64,000 nucleotides of DNA from Mycobacteriales bacterium (GTDB lineage Bacteria > Actinomycetota > Actinomycetes > BP-191). A program made the position numbers and the translations under genes. The DNA lies in contig DASTMB010000041.1 of the NCBI GenBank assembly GCA_035714365.1, positions 1-64,000 on the forward strand, written 5' to 3'. Position 1 is the stretch's first letter; each line of letters starts with the position of its first letter. The notes under the pieces are model-generated. The model ran no database searches, was not told the DNA's origin, and saw only the letters and a list, made by a program, of their open reading frames with translations. Shown piece by piece: positions 32,398 to 41,259 of this stretch.

Positions 32398-32625
32398 CTA
32401 GCGGGAGACGCGGTCCGAGTCGACGTAGATGCTGTTGATGTACTCGCACCCGGGGTGGTCGATGCAGCGGCCCTCGACGATGACGTGCACGCGGCAGATC
32501 CGGGCGCACTCGGCGACCTGGTAGCAGACGGCGGCGTTGCCGCCGACGCAGCTCGTCTCGGCGTGCGCGGGCAGGGCGGTGGCGGCGGCGGTGACGAGCA
32601 GGGCGGCGGCGAGCAGGCGGCGCAT
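32398..32625 (-). CDS. Small secreted Cys-rich protein (paralogue)
   Basis: 75 residues from the ATG at 32625, which directly precedes a signal peptide (MRRLLAAALLVTAAATALPA, cleavage after AHA). The mature part has six cysteines (TSCVGGNAAVCYQVAECARI, CRVHV, GRCIDHPGCEYI), again compatible with three disulfides. It is spaced 51 bases from its downstream paralogue, suggesting tandem duplication and co-transcription. Confidence 0.72.
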   Translation of the reverse strand: MRRLLAAALLVTAAATALPAHAETSCVGGNAAVCYQVAECARICRVHVIVEGRCIDHPGCEYINSIYVDSDRVSR

Positions 32626-32691
32626 GCGGGGGTCCTCTCGGGCGGGTGTCGCCGCACCGTTCGCCGCACCGGACCACGGCACCTGCCGCGG

Positions 32692-33281
32692 TCAGGCGAA
32701 CCGCAGCGGCTGCCGCAACCGGAACGGCCGTCCCGCCTTCCACGCGTCCAGCGCCGCGTGGGGGGCACCGCGCCGCCGGTACAGGTACTCGATCTGCTCC
32801 GGCGGGCGGGCATGATCTGCTGCCAGGCAGCCCGGGATACGCTCACTGCTCTCGTCTCCGTCGTACCGTGCGAGCGCATAACGCCCGAACAGCACTACCG
32901 AACGCGCGCCCGGAAGAGCGGCGCTGGGGACGACGAGGCCGCGCTCGCCGGCGCCGCGCAACCGATCCGCGAGGTCCTGGCAGTCCGAGTAGTCGTCATC
33001 CGCGACGAGTCGCTCCGGGGCCAGTCCGAATCGCCTCGCGTCGTCGAAGCCGATGTGCACAGGCGGTCGAGGTCGACCTGGAGGACCCAGAGCCGCTCGG
33101 CGACATGCTCGGCCGCGACGGTTGGGCACCACCGGCGGAACTCGGCCCATGCGCCGAGTGGATGATCGGACAGGTACTGCGTCGGTGGATCGCCTACGCG
33201 GTTGAAGCGCCCGTCACGACCTGACGGGAGCGCTCGCAGTGGGGTGACGTAATCGGCGTAGCGATAACAGGCCGTCCGCAC
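32692..33281 (-). pseudogene. RES-domain toxin interrupted by a frameshift
   Basis: The N-terminal half (from GTG 33281: CYRYADYVTPLRALPSGRDG, FNRVGDPPTQYLSDHPLGAW, RLWVLQVDLDRL) and the C-terminal half (VHIGFDDARRFGLAPERLVA, LVVPSAALPGARSVVLFG) lie in different frames that meet at about 33058-33062. Adding one base there would join them into one RES-domain protein of about 196 residues, ending GRPFRLRQPLRFA. RES toxins degrade NAD+ and are paired with an Xre-type antitoxin, present immediately upstream. Either the toxin is inactivated, or a sequencing error is present, or frameshifting occurs. Confidence 0.78.
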
Positions 33282-33284
33282 CGG

Positions 33285-33950
33285 TCACGACGCAACCTGC
33301 GACCGGCCGCGCGCCGCGAGGCCGACGAGCCGCGGCACCGCTCGCTCCTCCCCGAGGAGCGATAGCGGCGGCGCCTTCAACTCCGGGTGCGGCGTACGCA
33401 GCCACGCGACCACCCCCCGCGCGGTCAGCACGTGGCGGAGCTGATTCACGACTTGGGCGAGGGTCCGCGCGCGCAACATCTCCTCCGTCTCGTTCCAGAC
33501 GTCGCGCTTGTCGACGAGCCATCGGCGAACCGTCCCGGGGCTCACCTCGAGAAGTTTCGCGAGCCCGACCTGGTTCGTGTGCATCACCCGCATCAGGTCA
33601 TCGACAACCTCGCGGAGTGGACGTAGATCCGAAACCCCCTGGTTCTCGCGCAGGCGTTCCAGGGACTGACGCATCGTCTCCAGACCAAGCCTTAACGAGG
33701 CCGGGGTGTCCGAAGGGCGCGGCCGGAACGATGTCTCCACCTCGAGCGCGGCACCGAGGAGGTGGTTCACCGCGAACGGATCGGCTTCCCTCAGGTCGAG
33801 CGCGCGCACCGCGTCGACCACTGCCTCGGCATCCGCCACCACGTCGGCCGCGGGATCGCCGTCATCGAGGCGGTCCGCGACGGCCTCGATGCGGGCGATG
33901 ACGTCGTCCAGCGGCATGATCACCACGACGTTCTCGACGGGCGCACTCAC
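33285..33950 (-). CDS. Xre/MbcA/ParS-type antitoxin of the RES module
   Basis: 221 residues from the GTG at 33950; an ATG at 33917 is an alternative, and neither has a strong ribosome site. The middle holds a helix-turn-helix (MHTNQVGLAKLLEVSPGTVR) and the C-terminus holds WLRTPHPELKAPPLSLLGEE, resembling the toxin-binding DUF2384 region. The N-terminal 110 residues form an extra acidic helical domain not usual for the short antitoxins. Its stop lies three bases before the toxin start, the normal antitoxin-toxin order. It is intact although the toxin frame is broken. Confidence 0.75.
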   Translation of the reverse strand: MSAPVENVVVIMPLDDVIARIEAVADRLDDGDPAADVVADAEAVVDAVRALDLREADPFAVNHLLGAALEVETSFRPRPSDTPASLRLGLETMRQSLERLRENQGVSDLRPLREVVDDLMRVMHTNQVGLAKLLEVSPGTVRRWLVDKRDVWNETEEMLRARTLAQVVNQLRHVLTARGVVAWLRTPHPELKAPPLSLLGEERAVPRLVGLAARGRSQVAS

Positions 33951-34016
33951 CGGGTTGAGCCTCCGATCGACAAGACGATCATCCTACGCGCCCGCTCCAC
34001 CACGCCGTAGGCGCGG

Positions 34017-34373
34017 CTAGAGGTCGTCCGGGACGTAGTCGGGGATCTCCGGGACCACGGTGAACGCCATCGCCTCGCCGCAGTGCCGCGGCGGCTTGTC
34101 CGAGCCGCGCCGCAGCAGCACGAGCTGGGTGCCGCACTCCCGGCACGCGTAGACGGGCACGCCCTCCGGCTCGACCACGTCGACCGGCTCGTACGACTTG
34201 GCGCCGACCTGCAACGGCCGCATCGACGCGAGCCCCCACCGCCACACCAGCGTGGCGATGAGCAGGCCGACGGCGGCGCGGGCGCCCCAGGAGACGCCGC
34301 CGGCGTAGCGCAGCACGAGCAGGACGACGACGGCCGCGAGCAGCAGCCAGGTGCCGAGCCGGCGGGACGGCAC
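34017..34373 (-). CDS. Small membrane protein with C-terminal zinc-ribbon-like motif
   Basis: 118 residues from the GTG at 34373, three bases after the thiolase stop. Two membrane segments (about 8-24 and 30-46) are followed by a cytoplasmic or external domain VYACRECGTQLVLLRRG and RHCGEAMAFTVVPEIPDYVP. C-x2-C plus a later Cys-Gly resembles a rubredoxin-like or zinc-ribbon knuckle with one ligand missing. Co-transcription with the thiolase is likely; function unknown. Confidence 0.7.
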   Translation of the reverse strand: MPSRRLGTWLLLAAVVVLLVLRYAGGVSWGARAAVGLLIATLVWRWGLASMRPLQVGAKSYEPVDVVEPEGVPVYACRECGTQLVLLRRGSDKPPRHCGEAMAFTVVPEIPDYVPDDL

Positions 34374-34375
34374 GG

Positions 34376-35512
<1,137 letters not shown>

Positions 35513-35591
35513 GGACGCATGGTACGGGCCGGACCGGCTATCGTCCCCGTCGAGGATTGCCCGGAACGCCCCGCTAGCGGAGGTAGGCCCG

Positions 35592-36362
35592 ATGAGGCTG
35601 CGCACGGCACTCACGACCGGCGCGGCGGCGTTGCTCGCCGTCGCCACGTACGCCACCCCGGCCACGGCCGGCAACAACTTCACCATCAGCGTCAACCCCA
35701 CGACGGTGCACCTCGAGGACCAGTTCACGGTCACCGGCACGTCGAGCTGCGCCAACTCGGCGTACACCGTGACGTTCTCGTTCACCAACCAGGACGAGGA
35801 CCCGGACACGCTCACCGTCAACGGCACCACCGACGGCTCGGGCGGCTTCACGCAGCAGGTCACCGTCCCCAACGACGCGCTGCCGGAGTCCGACACCGAC
35901 CCGAGCGTCCAGGCGTCGATCGCGTCCTGCAACGGCGCCGGCTCGGCGACCAGCAACCAGGTCACCATGGCGATCGAGTACGCCGAGGGCGTGCTGGCGA
36001 CCGACAAGACCTCCGGCCAGGCGGGCACCGACGTCCACGTGTCCGGCACCAACTGCCTCGGCGACAACACGTTCGCGGCGTTCGTCGACTCGCTGGACCC
36101 GGAGGAGGCGAACGGCTTCGAGGTCGAGGTCGAGCTCGACGGCGAGGCGAACACGTTCGAGGGCGACTTCACGATCCCGAACGTCCCGCCGGGCCAGTGG
36201 TACTTCGTCGCGTTCTGCGACGGCACCGTCTACAACAACGTCGCGTTCACCGTGATCGCGACCCCGGGCGCCTCGCCCACCCCGCCGCCCCCGGCCCCGA
36301 CGCCGACCACGCCGCCGCCGCCGGCCACCCCCGTCACCGCCCCGGCGCACTTCACCGGGTGA
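35592..36362 (+). CDS. Secreted Ig-like protein ending in AHFTG
   Basis: 256 residues; ATG with GGAGG upstream. Signal peptide (MRLRTALTTGAAALLAVATY, cleavage near ATAGN), two beta-sandwich domains with one disulfide pair each (SSCANSAYTV and SIASCNGAG; GTNCLGDNTF and VAFCDGTVYN), a Pro/Thr linker of about 30 residues and the C-terminus PAHFTG. A paralogue at 37730 shares this plan and the same last five residues. There is no membrane span after the motif, so it is not an ordinary sortase signal. The next gene starts within its stop codon. Confidence 0.78.
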   Translation: MRLRTALTTGAAALLAVATYATPATAGNNFTISVNPTTVHLEDQFTVTGTSSCANSAYTVTFSFTNQDEDPDTLTVNGTTDGSGGFTQQVTVPNDALPESDTDPSVQASIASCNGAGSATSNQVTMAIEYAEGVLATDKTSGQAGTDVHVSGTNCLGDNTFAAFVDSLDPEEANGFEVEVELDGEANTFEGDFTIPNVPPGQWYFVAFCDGTVYNNVAFTVIATPGASPTPPPPAPTPTTPPPPATPVTAPAHFTG

Positions 36363-36919
36363 TCCACCGGAACGTCACGTGGAGGGCCGTCGCAGCCGCG
36401 GCGGCCCTCTGCGCTTCCCTGGGGTGCAGCGGCGGCGCCGCCCGCCCGGCCGCCCCGCGGCCGCCGACCGCGGACGAGGTGCGCGCGGCCGCGGCCGGCT
36501 ACCTCGCCGCGACCCGTTCCGAGGTCGCCAGCCTGATGGTCGAGGACGGCCACGTCGGCCTCTACGTGCGCGGCGTGCCCGCCTGGTCGCTCGACACCTA
36601 CGTCACCCAGCTCCCGCTCGCGGTCGAGACCGCGCGGGCGATCCTGCTGCGGTGGCCGGCGCTCGGCGACGTCGACGTGTGCGGCGACGCGCCGTGGCTG
36701 CCGCACGCCGCGGGCGTGACGTTCGTGCCGGGGTCGCGGGTGCAGCTCTTCCGCGACCGGCTCACCGACCTGCCGGCGCGGGTGACGACGCCGGGCCAGG
36801 TGCTGCGCGAGGGGCTGCGGGTCACCGGCCCGAACGGCGCCCACCCGGTGGAGTACTTCCTCGACGCCCGCATCCGCACCGGCTCGGCCGCCTACAAGGA
36901 GGCGTACGCCGGCGGCTAG
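36359..36919 (+). CDS. Putative lipoprotein
   Basis: 186 residues from the GTG at 36359, overlapping the upstream stop (GTGA). N-terminal hydrophobic stretch with lipobox ASLGC (Cys at about 23), then Gly/Ala/Pro linker and a roughly 140-residue domain (ADEVRAAAAGYLAATRSEVA, TYVTQLPLAVETARAILLRW, DVDVCGDAPWLP, YFLDARIRTGSAAYKEAYAG). I do not recognise the domain. Translation coupled to the secreted AHFTG protein suggests a shared envelope role. The gene converges with the L,D-transpeptidase gene, overlapping it by four bases. Confidence 0.72.
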   Translation: MIHRNVTWRAVAAAAALCASLGCSGGAARPAAPRPPTADEVRAAAAGYLAATRSEVASLMVEDGHVGLYVRGVPAWSLDTYVTQLPLAVETARAILLRWPALGDVDVCGDAPWLPHAAGVTFVPGSRVQLFRDRLTDLPARVTTPGQVLREGLRVTGPNGAHPVEYFLDARIRTGSAAYKEAYAGG

Positions 36920-37686
36920 CGCAGGATGCGGACGGGCGTGCCGAGCGGGAGCAGCTTGGCCAGGTAGGTGATGTCCGCGTTGCGCATCCGGATGCAGCCG
37001 TGGCTGACGTCGCTGCCGATCTTCGACTCGTCGTTGGTGCCGTGGATGCCGATGACGCCGTCGCCGCCGCCGAACGTCGTGAGCACGTTGGAGAAGCCGG
37101 ACAGCCCGTAGGCGTACGGGCCGTAGACGCCGCCCGCGTTGGTCGGGATGAGCAGCTCCTTGAGGTAGAACGTGCCACCCGGCGTCGGCGTGGACCGGGT
37201 GCCGATCGCGACGGGGAACTCCTTGCGCAGCACGCCGTTGTCGTAGAGCCGCAGCCGGTGCTCGGCGCGCAGCACGTCGAGCCGGTACGGCACGCCGACG
37301 ACCGTGACGTCCGTGGCGCGCACCCAGCCGCTGGAGCCGTTCGGGCGGACCGGGAGGAACACCTGGAGCCAGGTGCCGGTCGGCTGCCCCCGGAGCAGGA
37401 ACGTCAGCGGCGCGCCGGACGGCTGCGGGTTGGCGAGCGTGCGCGCCACCGGCCCGCCCGCACCGGCGTGCACCTCGACCGACGGCTTGGTGGCGGTGGC
37501 GGCGTACGCCGGGAACGTCGGCGCGAACGACCCCTTCGGCGGCCGCCAGCCGCGCGGGGTCGCGGTCGCCGACGGGGTGCCGGACGACGGCGGCGTGGGG
37601 GCCGCGCCCTGGCCGCCGGAGGGCGCGCAGGCGGTCGCCAGGACGGTCAGGGCGATCGTGGCGAAACCCGCACGGAGCATGATCAT
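36916..37686 (-). CDS. L,D-transpeptidase lipoprotein (YkuD domain)
   Basis: 256 residues; the ATG at 37686 fits the GAAGG site better than the ATG at 37680. Lipobox LATAC, Pro/Thr linker, an SH3-like domain (about 65-130) and a YkuD catalytic domain with IGTRSTPTPGGTFYLKELLI, GVIGIHGTNDESKIGSDVSH and GCIRMRNADITYLA: the conserved His and the Cys in SHGCIRM are present. It forms 3-3 peptidoglycan cross-links or attaches proteins to the wall, outside the membrane. It is divergent from the secreted Ig-like gene with only 43 bases between start codons. Confidence 0.9.
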   Translation of the reverse strand: MIMLRAGFATIALTVLATACAPSGGQGAAPTPPSSGTPSATATPRGWRPPKGSFAPTFPAYAATATKPSVEVHAGAGGPVARTLANPQPSGAPLTFLLRGQPTGTWLQVFLPVRPNGSSGWVRATDVTVVGVPYRLDVLRAEHRLRLYDNGVLRKEFPVAIGTRSTPTPGGTFYLKELLIPTNAGGVYGPYAYGLSGFSNVLTTFGGGDGVIGIHGTNDESKIGSDVSHGCIRMRNADITYLAKLLPLGTPVRILR

Positions 37687-37729
37687 GGATGCTACCTTCG
37701 GCGGAACCGACAAGAACGGGGAATTCGTC

Positions 37730-38467
37730 ATGCGGGTTCGCTCCCTCCTCCTCGCCAGCGCGTCCGTCGCGCTGGTCCTGACGACGACGGGGACGGTCCC
37801 GGCGTACGCCGCCGGCGAGTTCACGATCACGGTCGACCCGGACAGCGCGCACCCGGCCGAGCACACGACGGTCACCGGCGACGCGACCGACCCGACCTGC
37901 GCCGACGACGGCGTCGCGGTCACGCTCACCTACACCAAGCCGAACGGCTCGACCGGAGCCGTGACCGTCAACACCACGACCGACGCCGAGGGCCACTTCA
38001 CCGCCGACCTCACCGTCCCGGACAACGCGGTGGCGGGCGGGGACGCGCAGGTCACCGCCGTCATCGCCGACTGCACGCCGCCCGCCGGCGAGACGGTCTC
38101 GCGGTCGAGCGAGCCGGTGCCGTTCGAGGTGCTCGCCTACGAGGGCACGTTCACGATCAGCAAGACGACCGGCAAGCCGGGCGAGAAGGTGACGTTCTCC
38201 GGCACCAACTGCTGGGGCGGCGACGTCGTCGTCTTCTTCGGCGACGACGACTCGATCGACGTCACGCTGAACTCCGACAAGACGTTCTCCGGCACCTACA
38301 CGCTGCCGGACGCCCCCGGCGGGACGTACGAGTTCGGCGCCGCCTGCCCGGGCACCGACTTCGAGTCGAAGGCGTTCGTGCTGGTCAACCCGAAGAAGGT
38401 GCCGCCGACCGCGCCGAAGCCGCCGGCCGCGCGCGGCGTGAGGGGCCGGGCGCACTTCACCGGATGA
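37730..38467 (+). CDS. Secreted Ig-like protein ending in AHFTG (paralogue)
   Basis: 245 residues. Signal peptide (MRVRSLLLASASVALVLTTT, cleavage near AYAAGE), two beta-sandwich domains each with a Cys pair (DPTCADDGVA and IADCTPPAGE; GTNCWGGDVV and GAACPGTDFE), a short Lys/Pro linker and the C-terminus GRAHFTG. The architecture and the final 14 coding bases (GCGCACTTCACCGG) match the protein ending at 36362. The second domain begins FTISKTTGKPGEKVTFSG, a pattern seen in IPT/TIG-like repeats. The downstream PH-domain gene overlaps its stop (ATGA). Confidence 0.78.
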   Translation: MRVRSLLLASASVALVLTTTGTVPAYAAGEFTITVDPDSAHPAEHTTVTGDATDPTCADDGVAVTLTYTKPNGSTGAVTVNTTTDAEGHFTADLTVPDNAVAGGDAQVTAVIADCTPPAGETVSRSSEPVPFEVLAYEGTFTISKTTGKPGEKVTFSGTNCWGGDVVVFFGDDDSIDVTLNSDKTFSGTYTLPDAPGGTYEFGAACPGTDFESKAFVLVNPKKVPPTAPKPPAARGVRGRAHFTG

Positions 38468-38904
38468 GCGAGGGCCGCGTCAGGTACGCGGTCCGCCCCT
38501 GGCTGGTCACCGTGCTCGCCGTCGCGGCGGGCGGTGCCGTCGCGCTCGCCGCGGACCGGTCGCTGGGGCAGGGCCGGCTGCTGTTCGCGATCGCGGCGGT
38601 GGCCGCCGGCGGCGAGGCGGCGCGGTCCCTGGTGCTCCGCCCGACGCTGGCCGCCGACGCGGCGGGCGTGATGGTCGCGACCGGCCTGCGCCGGCAGTGG
38701 TTCACCTGGGCGGAGGTCGAGGCGGTCCGCACGCTGCGCCCGCCGTCCGGCGGCGGCCGGGCCCGCCGCAGCGCGAACGCCCTCGAGCTCGACCTGGGCG
38801 ACCGCCTCGTCGTGGTGCCGGCCTACCGGCTCGGCGCGCCGCCCGACGAGGTCGTGGCCACGCTGACCGCGCTCGCCAGCGGCGCCCCCAGCGACCCCGC
38901 CTGA
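38464..38904 (+). CDS. PH-domain (CFP-6-like) membrane protein
   Basis: 146 residues. Two hydrophobic segments (about 14-29 and 36-56) precede a PH-like domain: AADAAGVMVATGLRRQWFTW, AEVEAVRTLRP and DRLVVVPAYRLGAPPDEVVA. This resembles the PH_6 family of low-molecular-weight antigen 6/Rv0010c-type proteins that occur near the rhomboid-cyclophilin-gyrA region in other actinobacteria. Function is unknown. Its 3' end overlaps the convergent rhomboid gene by 82 bases. Confidence 0.82.
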   Translation: MSEGRVRYAVRPWLVTVLAVAAGGAVALAADRSLGQGRLLFAIAAVAAGGEAARSLVLRPTLAADAAGVMVATGLRRQWFTWAEVEAVRTLRPPSGGGRARRSANALELDLGDRLVVVPAYRLGAPPDEVVATLTALASGAPSDPA

Positions 38905-39734
38905 ACCGGCGCGTCGCGCAGCGCGGCCGTCCGCACCGCGATCACCACCAGCAGCAGCACCACCACGGCCGCCACCGCGGCCGCGTGCAGCACGTCGCGG
39001 CGTGGCCCGTCGAGGTGGGCGAACGCGTAGGTCAGCGCCCCGCCGACGAGCAGCCCGCCGATGTGCGCCCGCCAGTCGATCGACGGCACGACGAAGCTGA
39101 ACACCAGGTTGAACCCGATGACCCCCACGATCTGCGACGTGTCTGCGCGCAGCCGCCGCGCAATGACGAAGTACGCGCCGAACAGGCCGTACACCGCGCC
39201 CGACGCGCCCGCGCCGAGCACGTTCCGCGGCGAGAGCAGGTACGACAGCATCGAGCCGCCGAGCGCCGAGGCGAGGTACATCGCGACGAAGCGCGACCGG
39301 CCCAGCGTGCGCTCGACCTGGCTGCCGAGCATGTACAGCGCGTACATGTTCAGCGCCAGGTGGATCGGCCCGTAGTGCAGGAACGCCGCCGTCACCAAGC
39401 GGTAGTACTCGCCGTGCGCGACGCTGGTCGGGCTCATCGCGAACCGGCCGGCCGCGACGTTCTCCCCGACCTGGAGCTCGTAGAGGAAGCCGAGGACGTT
39501 CAGCGCGATCAGCACGCGGGTCACGGTCGCGTCGGCGACCGCCCGGCCGCCGAACGTCGTCCGCGCCGGCCGGACGCTGCGCCGGCCCTCGCGGACGCAG
39601 TCCGGGCACTGGAAGCCGACCGCCGCCTCGACCATGCACTCCGGGCAGATCGGGCGGTCGCACCGCGTGCAGCGGACGTACGTCTCCCGGCCGGCGTGGC
39701 GGTAGCAGACCGGTGCCGCGGTGGGCTCGCTCAC
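38823..39734 (-). CDS. Rhomboid family intramembrane serine protease
   Basis: 303 residues. An N-terminal B-box-like zinc finger (CYRHAGRETYVRCTRCDRPI and CPECM, FQCPDCV) is followed by the rhomboid fold: HLALNMYALYMLGSQVE, LGAGASGAVYGLFGAYFV with the catalytic Ser of G-A-S-G, and SIDWRAHIGGLLVGGALTYA with the catalytic His. A seventh segment near residues 253-268 precedes the C-terminal tail. It cleaves single-pass membrane proteins within the bilayer; substrates are unknown. It starts eight bases after the cyclophilin stop, forming an operon with it. Confidence 0.92.
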   Translation of the reverse strand: MSEPTAAPVCYRHAGRETYVRCTRCDRPICPECMVEAAVGFQCPDCVREGRRSVRPARTTFGGRAVADATVTRVLIALNVLGFLYELQVGENVAAGRFAMSPTSVAHGEYYRLVTAAFLHYGPIHLALNMYALYMLGSQVERTLGRSRFVAMYLASALGGSMLSYLLSPRNVLGAGASGAVYGLFGAYFVIARRLRADTSQIVGVIGFNLVFSFVVPSIDWRAHIGGLLVGGALTYAFAHLDGPRRDVLHAAAVAAVVVLLLVVIAVRTAALRDAPVQAGSLGAPLASAVSVATTSSGGAPSR

Positions 39735-39741
39735 CTGCGGG

Positions 39742-40266
39742 CTACGCGTCCCGCCGCTCGATGACGACCGACTCCAGCACGATGTCCTTCGTCGGGCGGT
39801 CCATCTGGCCGGTCTCCGCCTCGGCGATCGCGTCGACGACGTCGGTGCCCTGCGTGACCTCGCCGAAGATCGTGTGCTTGCCGGTGAGCCACGTCGTCGG
39901 CGCGACCGTGATGAAGAACTGCGAGCCGTTGGTGCCGGGGCCGGCGTTGGCCATCGCGAGCAGGTACGGCTTGGTGAACGCGAGCTCCGGGTGGATCTCG
40001 TCGCCGAAGCGGTAGCCCGGGCCGCCGGTGCCGCGGCCGAGCGGGTCGCCGCCCTGGATCATGAAGCCGCTGATCACCCGGTGGAAGACCGTGCCGTCGT
40101 AGAGCTTCTTCGCCTCGGTCTTGCCGGTGCGCGGGTCCGTCCACTCCTTCGTGCCCTCCGCCAGCTCGACGAAGTTGCTCACGGTCTTGGGCGCGTGGTC
40201 GGGGAACAGCTTGACCTCGATGGTGCCCATGTTCGTGTTCAGCACGGCGAAGGTGTCCTGGGCCAC
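39742..40266 (-). CDS. Cyclophilin-type peptidyl-prolyl isomerase
   Basis: 174 residues from the GTG at 40266, with GAGGAG upstream. Cyclophilin signature: TVFHRVISGFMIQGGDPLGR, GPGYRFGDEIHPEL, MANAGPGTNGSQFFIT and LTGKHTIFGEV; the catalytic Arg of FHRV and the Gln-Phe pairs are present. No signal peptide, so a cytoplasmic folding catalyst. In actinobacteria this gene (ppiA) regularly sits between gyrA/tRNA-Ala and the rhomboid gene, as here. Confidence 0.94.
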   Translation of the reverse strand: MAQDTFAVLNTNMGTIEVKLFPDHAPKTVSNFVELAEGTKEWTDPRTGKTEAKKLYDGTVFHRVISGFMIQGGDPLGRGTGGPGYRFGDEIHPELAFTKPYLLAMANAGPGTNGSQFFITVAPTTWLTGKHTIFGEVTQGTDVVDAIAEAETGQMDRPTKDIVLESVVIERRDA

Positions 40267-40408
40267 GTGTCGCTCCTCGCGGGTCGGCGGGTCTGCCCGG
40301 CATCCTCGCACGGGCGCCACGGGCGGCGCGCGTCGCGGTTTCCGTGCGGGCCCTGGCGGGCATCGTTCCGTGAGAACGCCGCGACCATCCACGTCCAGGA
40401 GCCGCACC

Positions 40409-40882
40409 ATGCCGACCATCTCGCGCACCAACGCCCGCGACCAGGTCGCGCCCGCCCTCGCGAAGGCGCAGGACACCCTGACCGACACCGTCCTGCCCGC
40501 CGTGCGCGACGCGCTGGCGCTCGCCCGCGACAAGGGCGCCGACCTGCTCGACAGCGACGCCGCCCTCGAGGCGAAGCGGCGCTCGGTCGCGGTCGTCAAG
40601 GCCGCGCGGGGCGAGACGTTCGTGGCGCCGGCCGCCCGCCGCTGGCGGTTCGGGCTCGGCATGATCGCGATCGGCGGCGGCATCGGCTTCGCCATCGCCT
40701 GGGTCGCGAAGAAGCTGGCGGCGCCGGTCGAGTCCTACACCACCGGCACGCTCCCGGTGCCGTCCGGCACCGACGGCGGGCTGACGACGTTCGACGGCAC
40801 GGCCGCCTCCGACGGCGCGGCGCCGGCCGGCACCGCGATCGAGGACATCGACCTCACGGCGGGCCAGCCCACCAACACCTGA
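40409..40882 (+). CDS. Single-span membrane protein of unknown function
   Basis: 157 residues, ATG with CAGGAG upstream. A helical N-terminal half (NARDQVAPALAKAQDTLTDT, LPAVRDALALARDKGADL) rich in Ala, Asp and Lys, one membrane segment (about 82-99: FGLGMIAIGGGIGFAIAWVA) and a Gly/Thr/Pro-rich disordered tail. It resembles small actinobacterial proteins with apolipoprotein-like amphipathic helices next to a membrane anchor. No catalytic features are seen. It ends at the hairpin at 40895-40928. Confidence 0.7.
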   Translation: MPTISRTNARDQVAPALAKAQDTLTDTVLPAVRDALALARDKGADLLDSDAALEAKRRSVAVVKAARGETFVAPAARRWRFGLGMIAIGGGIGFAIAWVAKKLAAPVESYTTGTLPVPSGTDGGLTTFDGTAASDGAAPAGTAIEDIDLTAGQPTNT

Positions 40883-40894
40883 GGCACCGACACC

Positions 40895-40928
40895 TGAGGC
40901 CGCGCGCCCGGGGGGCGCGGCGGCCTCA
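40895..40928. terminator. GC-rich hairpin terminator
   Basis: TGAGGCC...GGCCTCA outer stem with inner GCGCGCC/GGCGCG pairing separates the plus-strand membrane-protein gene from the minus-strand tRNA-Ala. Confidence 0.65.
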
Positions 40929-40931
40929 CGG

Positions 40932-41004
40932 TGGAGACGACGCGACTCGAACGCGCAACCCCCGCCTTGCAAAGGCGGTGCTCTGCCAGTTGAGCTACGT
41001 CCCC
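40932..41004 (-). tRNA. tRNA-Ala (anticodon TGC)
   Basis: Minus-strand cloverleaf of 73 bases: acceptor GGGGACG/CGTCTCC (one G-T pair), D-stem GCTC/GAGC, anticodon stem CCGCC/GGCGG with loop TTTGCAA (anticodon TGC), T-arm GCGCG-TTCGAGT-CGCGT, discriminator A; CCA is not encoded. It lies just downstream of the DLW-39 gene in the gyrA region, as in related genomes. Confidence 0.95.
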
Positions 41005-41016
41005 CGGGTGGCGGAC

Positions 41017-41148
41017 CTACGGCGCGTCGGGCGCCGCCGTCGCCTCGGACCAGAGGTCCTGCTCGTCCTTCTTCGCCTTCGCCTTCTTCGCCGCGAACGC
41101 GCCGCCGATCGCGGCCGCGACCAACAGCAGCTTCGTCTTCTTCGCCAC
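41017..41148 (-). CDS. DLW-39 family micro-protein
   Basis: 43 residues from the GTG at 41148 with a CAGGAGG site. The product, AKKTKLLLVAAAIGGAFAAK, then KAKAKKDEQDLWSEATAAPD, has an N-terminal hydrophobic helix, a Lys/Ala stretch and the D-L-W-x-E-A-T end that names the DLW-39 family. Such genes occur between gyrA and tRNA-Ile/tRNA-Ala in many actinobacteria; the role is unknown. Confidence 0.88.
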   Translation of the reverse strand: MAKKTKLLLVAAAIGGAFAAKKAKAKKDEQDLWSEATAAPDAP

Positions 41149-41205
41149 GTACGCCTCCTGCGGTAGCACCGGGAGCCCCGACCGTACAGCAGGTGCCGCG
41201 ACGCG

Positions 41206-41247
41206 CGACGGCCCGGCCGCGCGCTTCGGGTGCGGGCCGGGCCGTCG
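41206..41247 (-). terminator. Terminator of the small secreted gene at 41260
   Basis: A perfect 13-bp inverted repeat, CGACGGCCCGGCC against GGCCGGGCCGTCG, lies 12 bases past the stop codon at 41260 on the minus strand. Confidence 0.75.
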
Positions 41248-41259
41248 GTGGCGCGGGTG

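Noticed and set aside
32692-33150. Independent small gene
   Set aside because: Its N-terminal part (Arg/Pro-rich) is the shadow of the other frame, and only the portion after about 33060 matches the RES domain, so it is the second half of a frameshifted gene.
35592-36362. Sortase substrate based on the terminal TG
   Set aside because: A sorting signal needs a following membrane span and basic tail; the protein ends at AHFTG.
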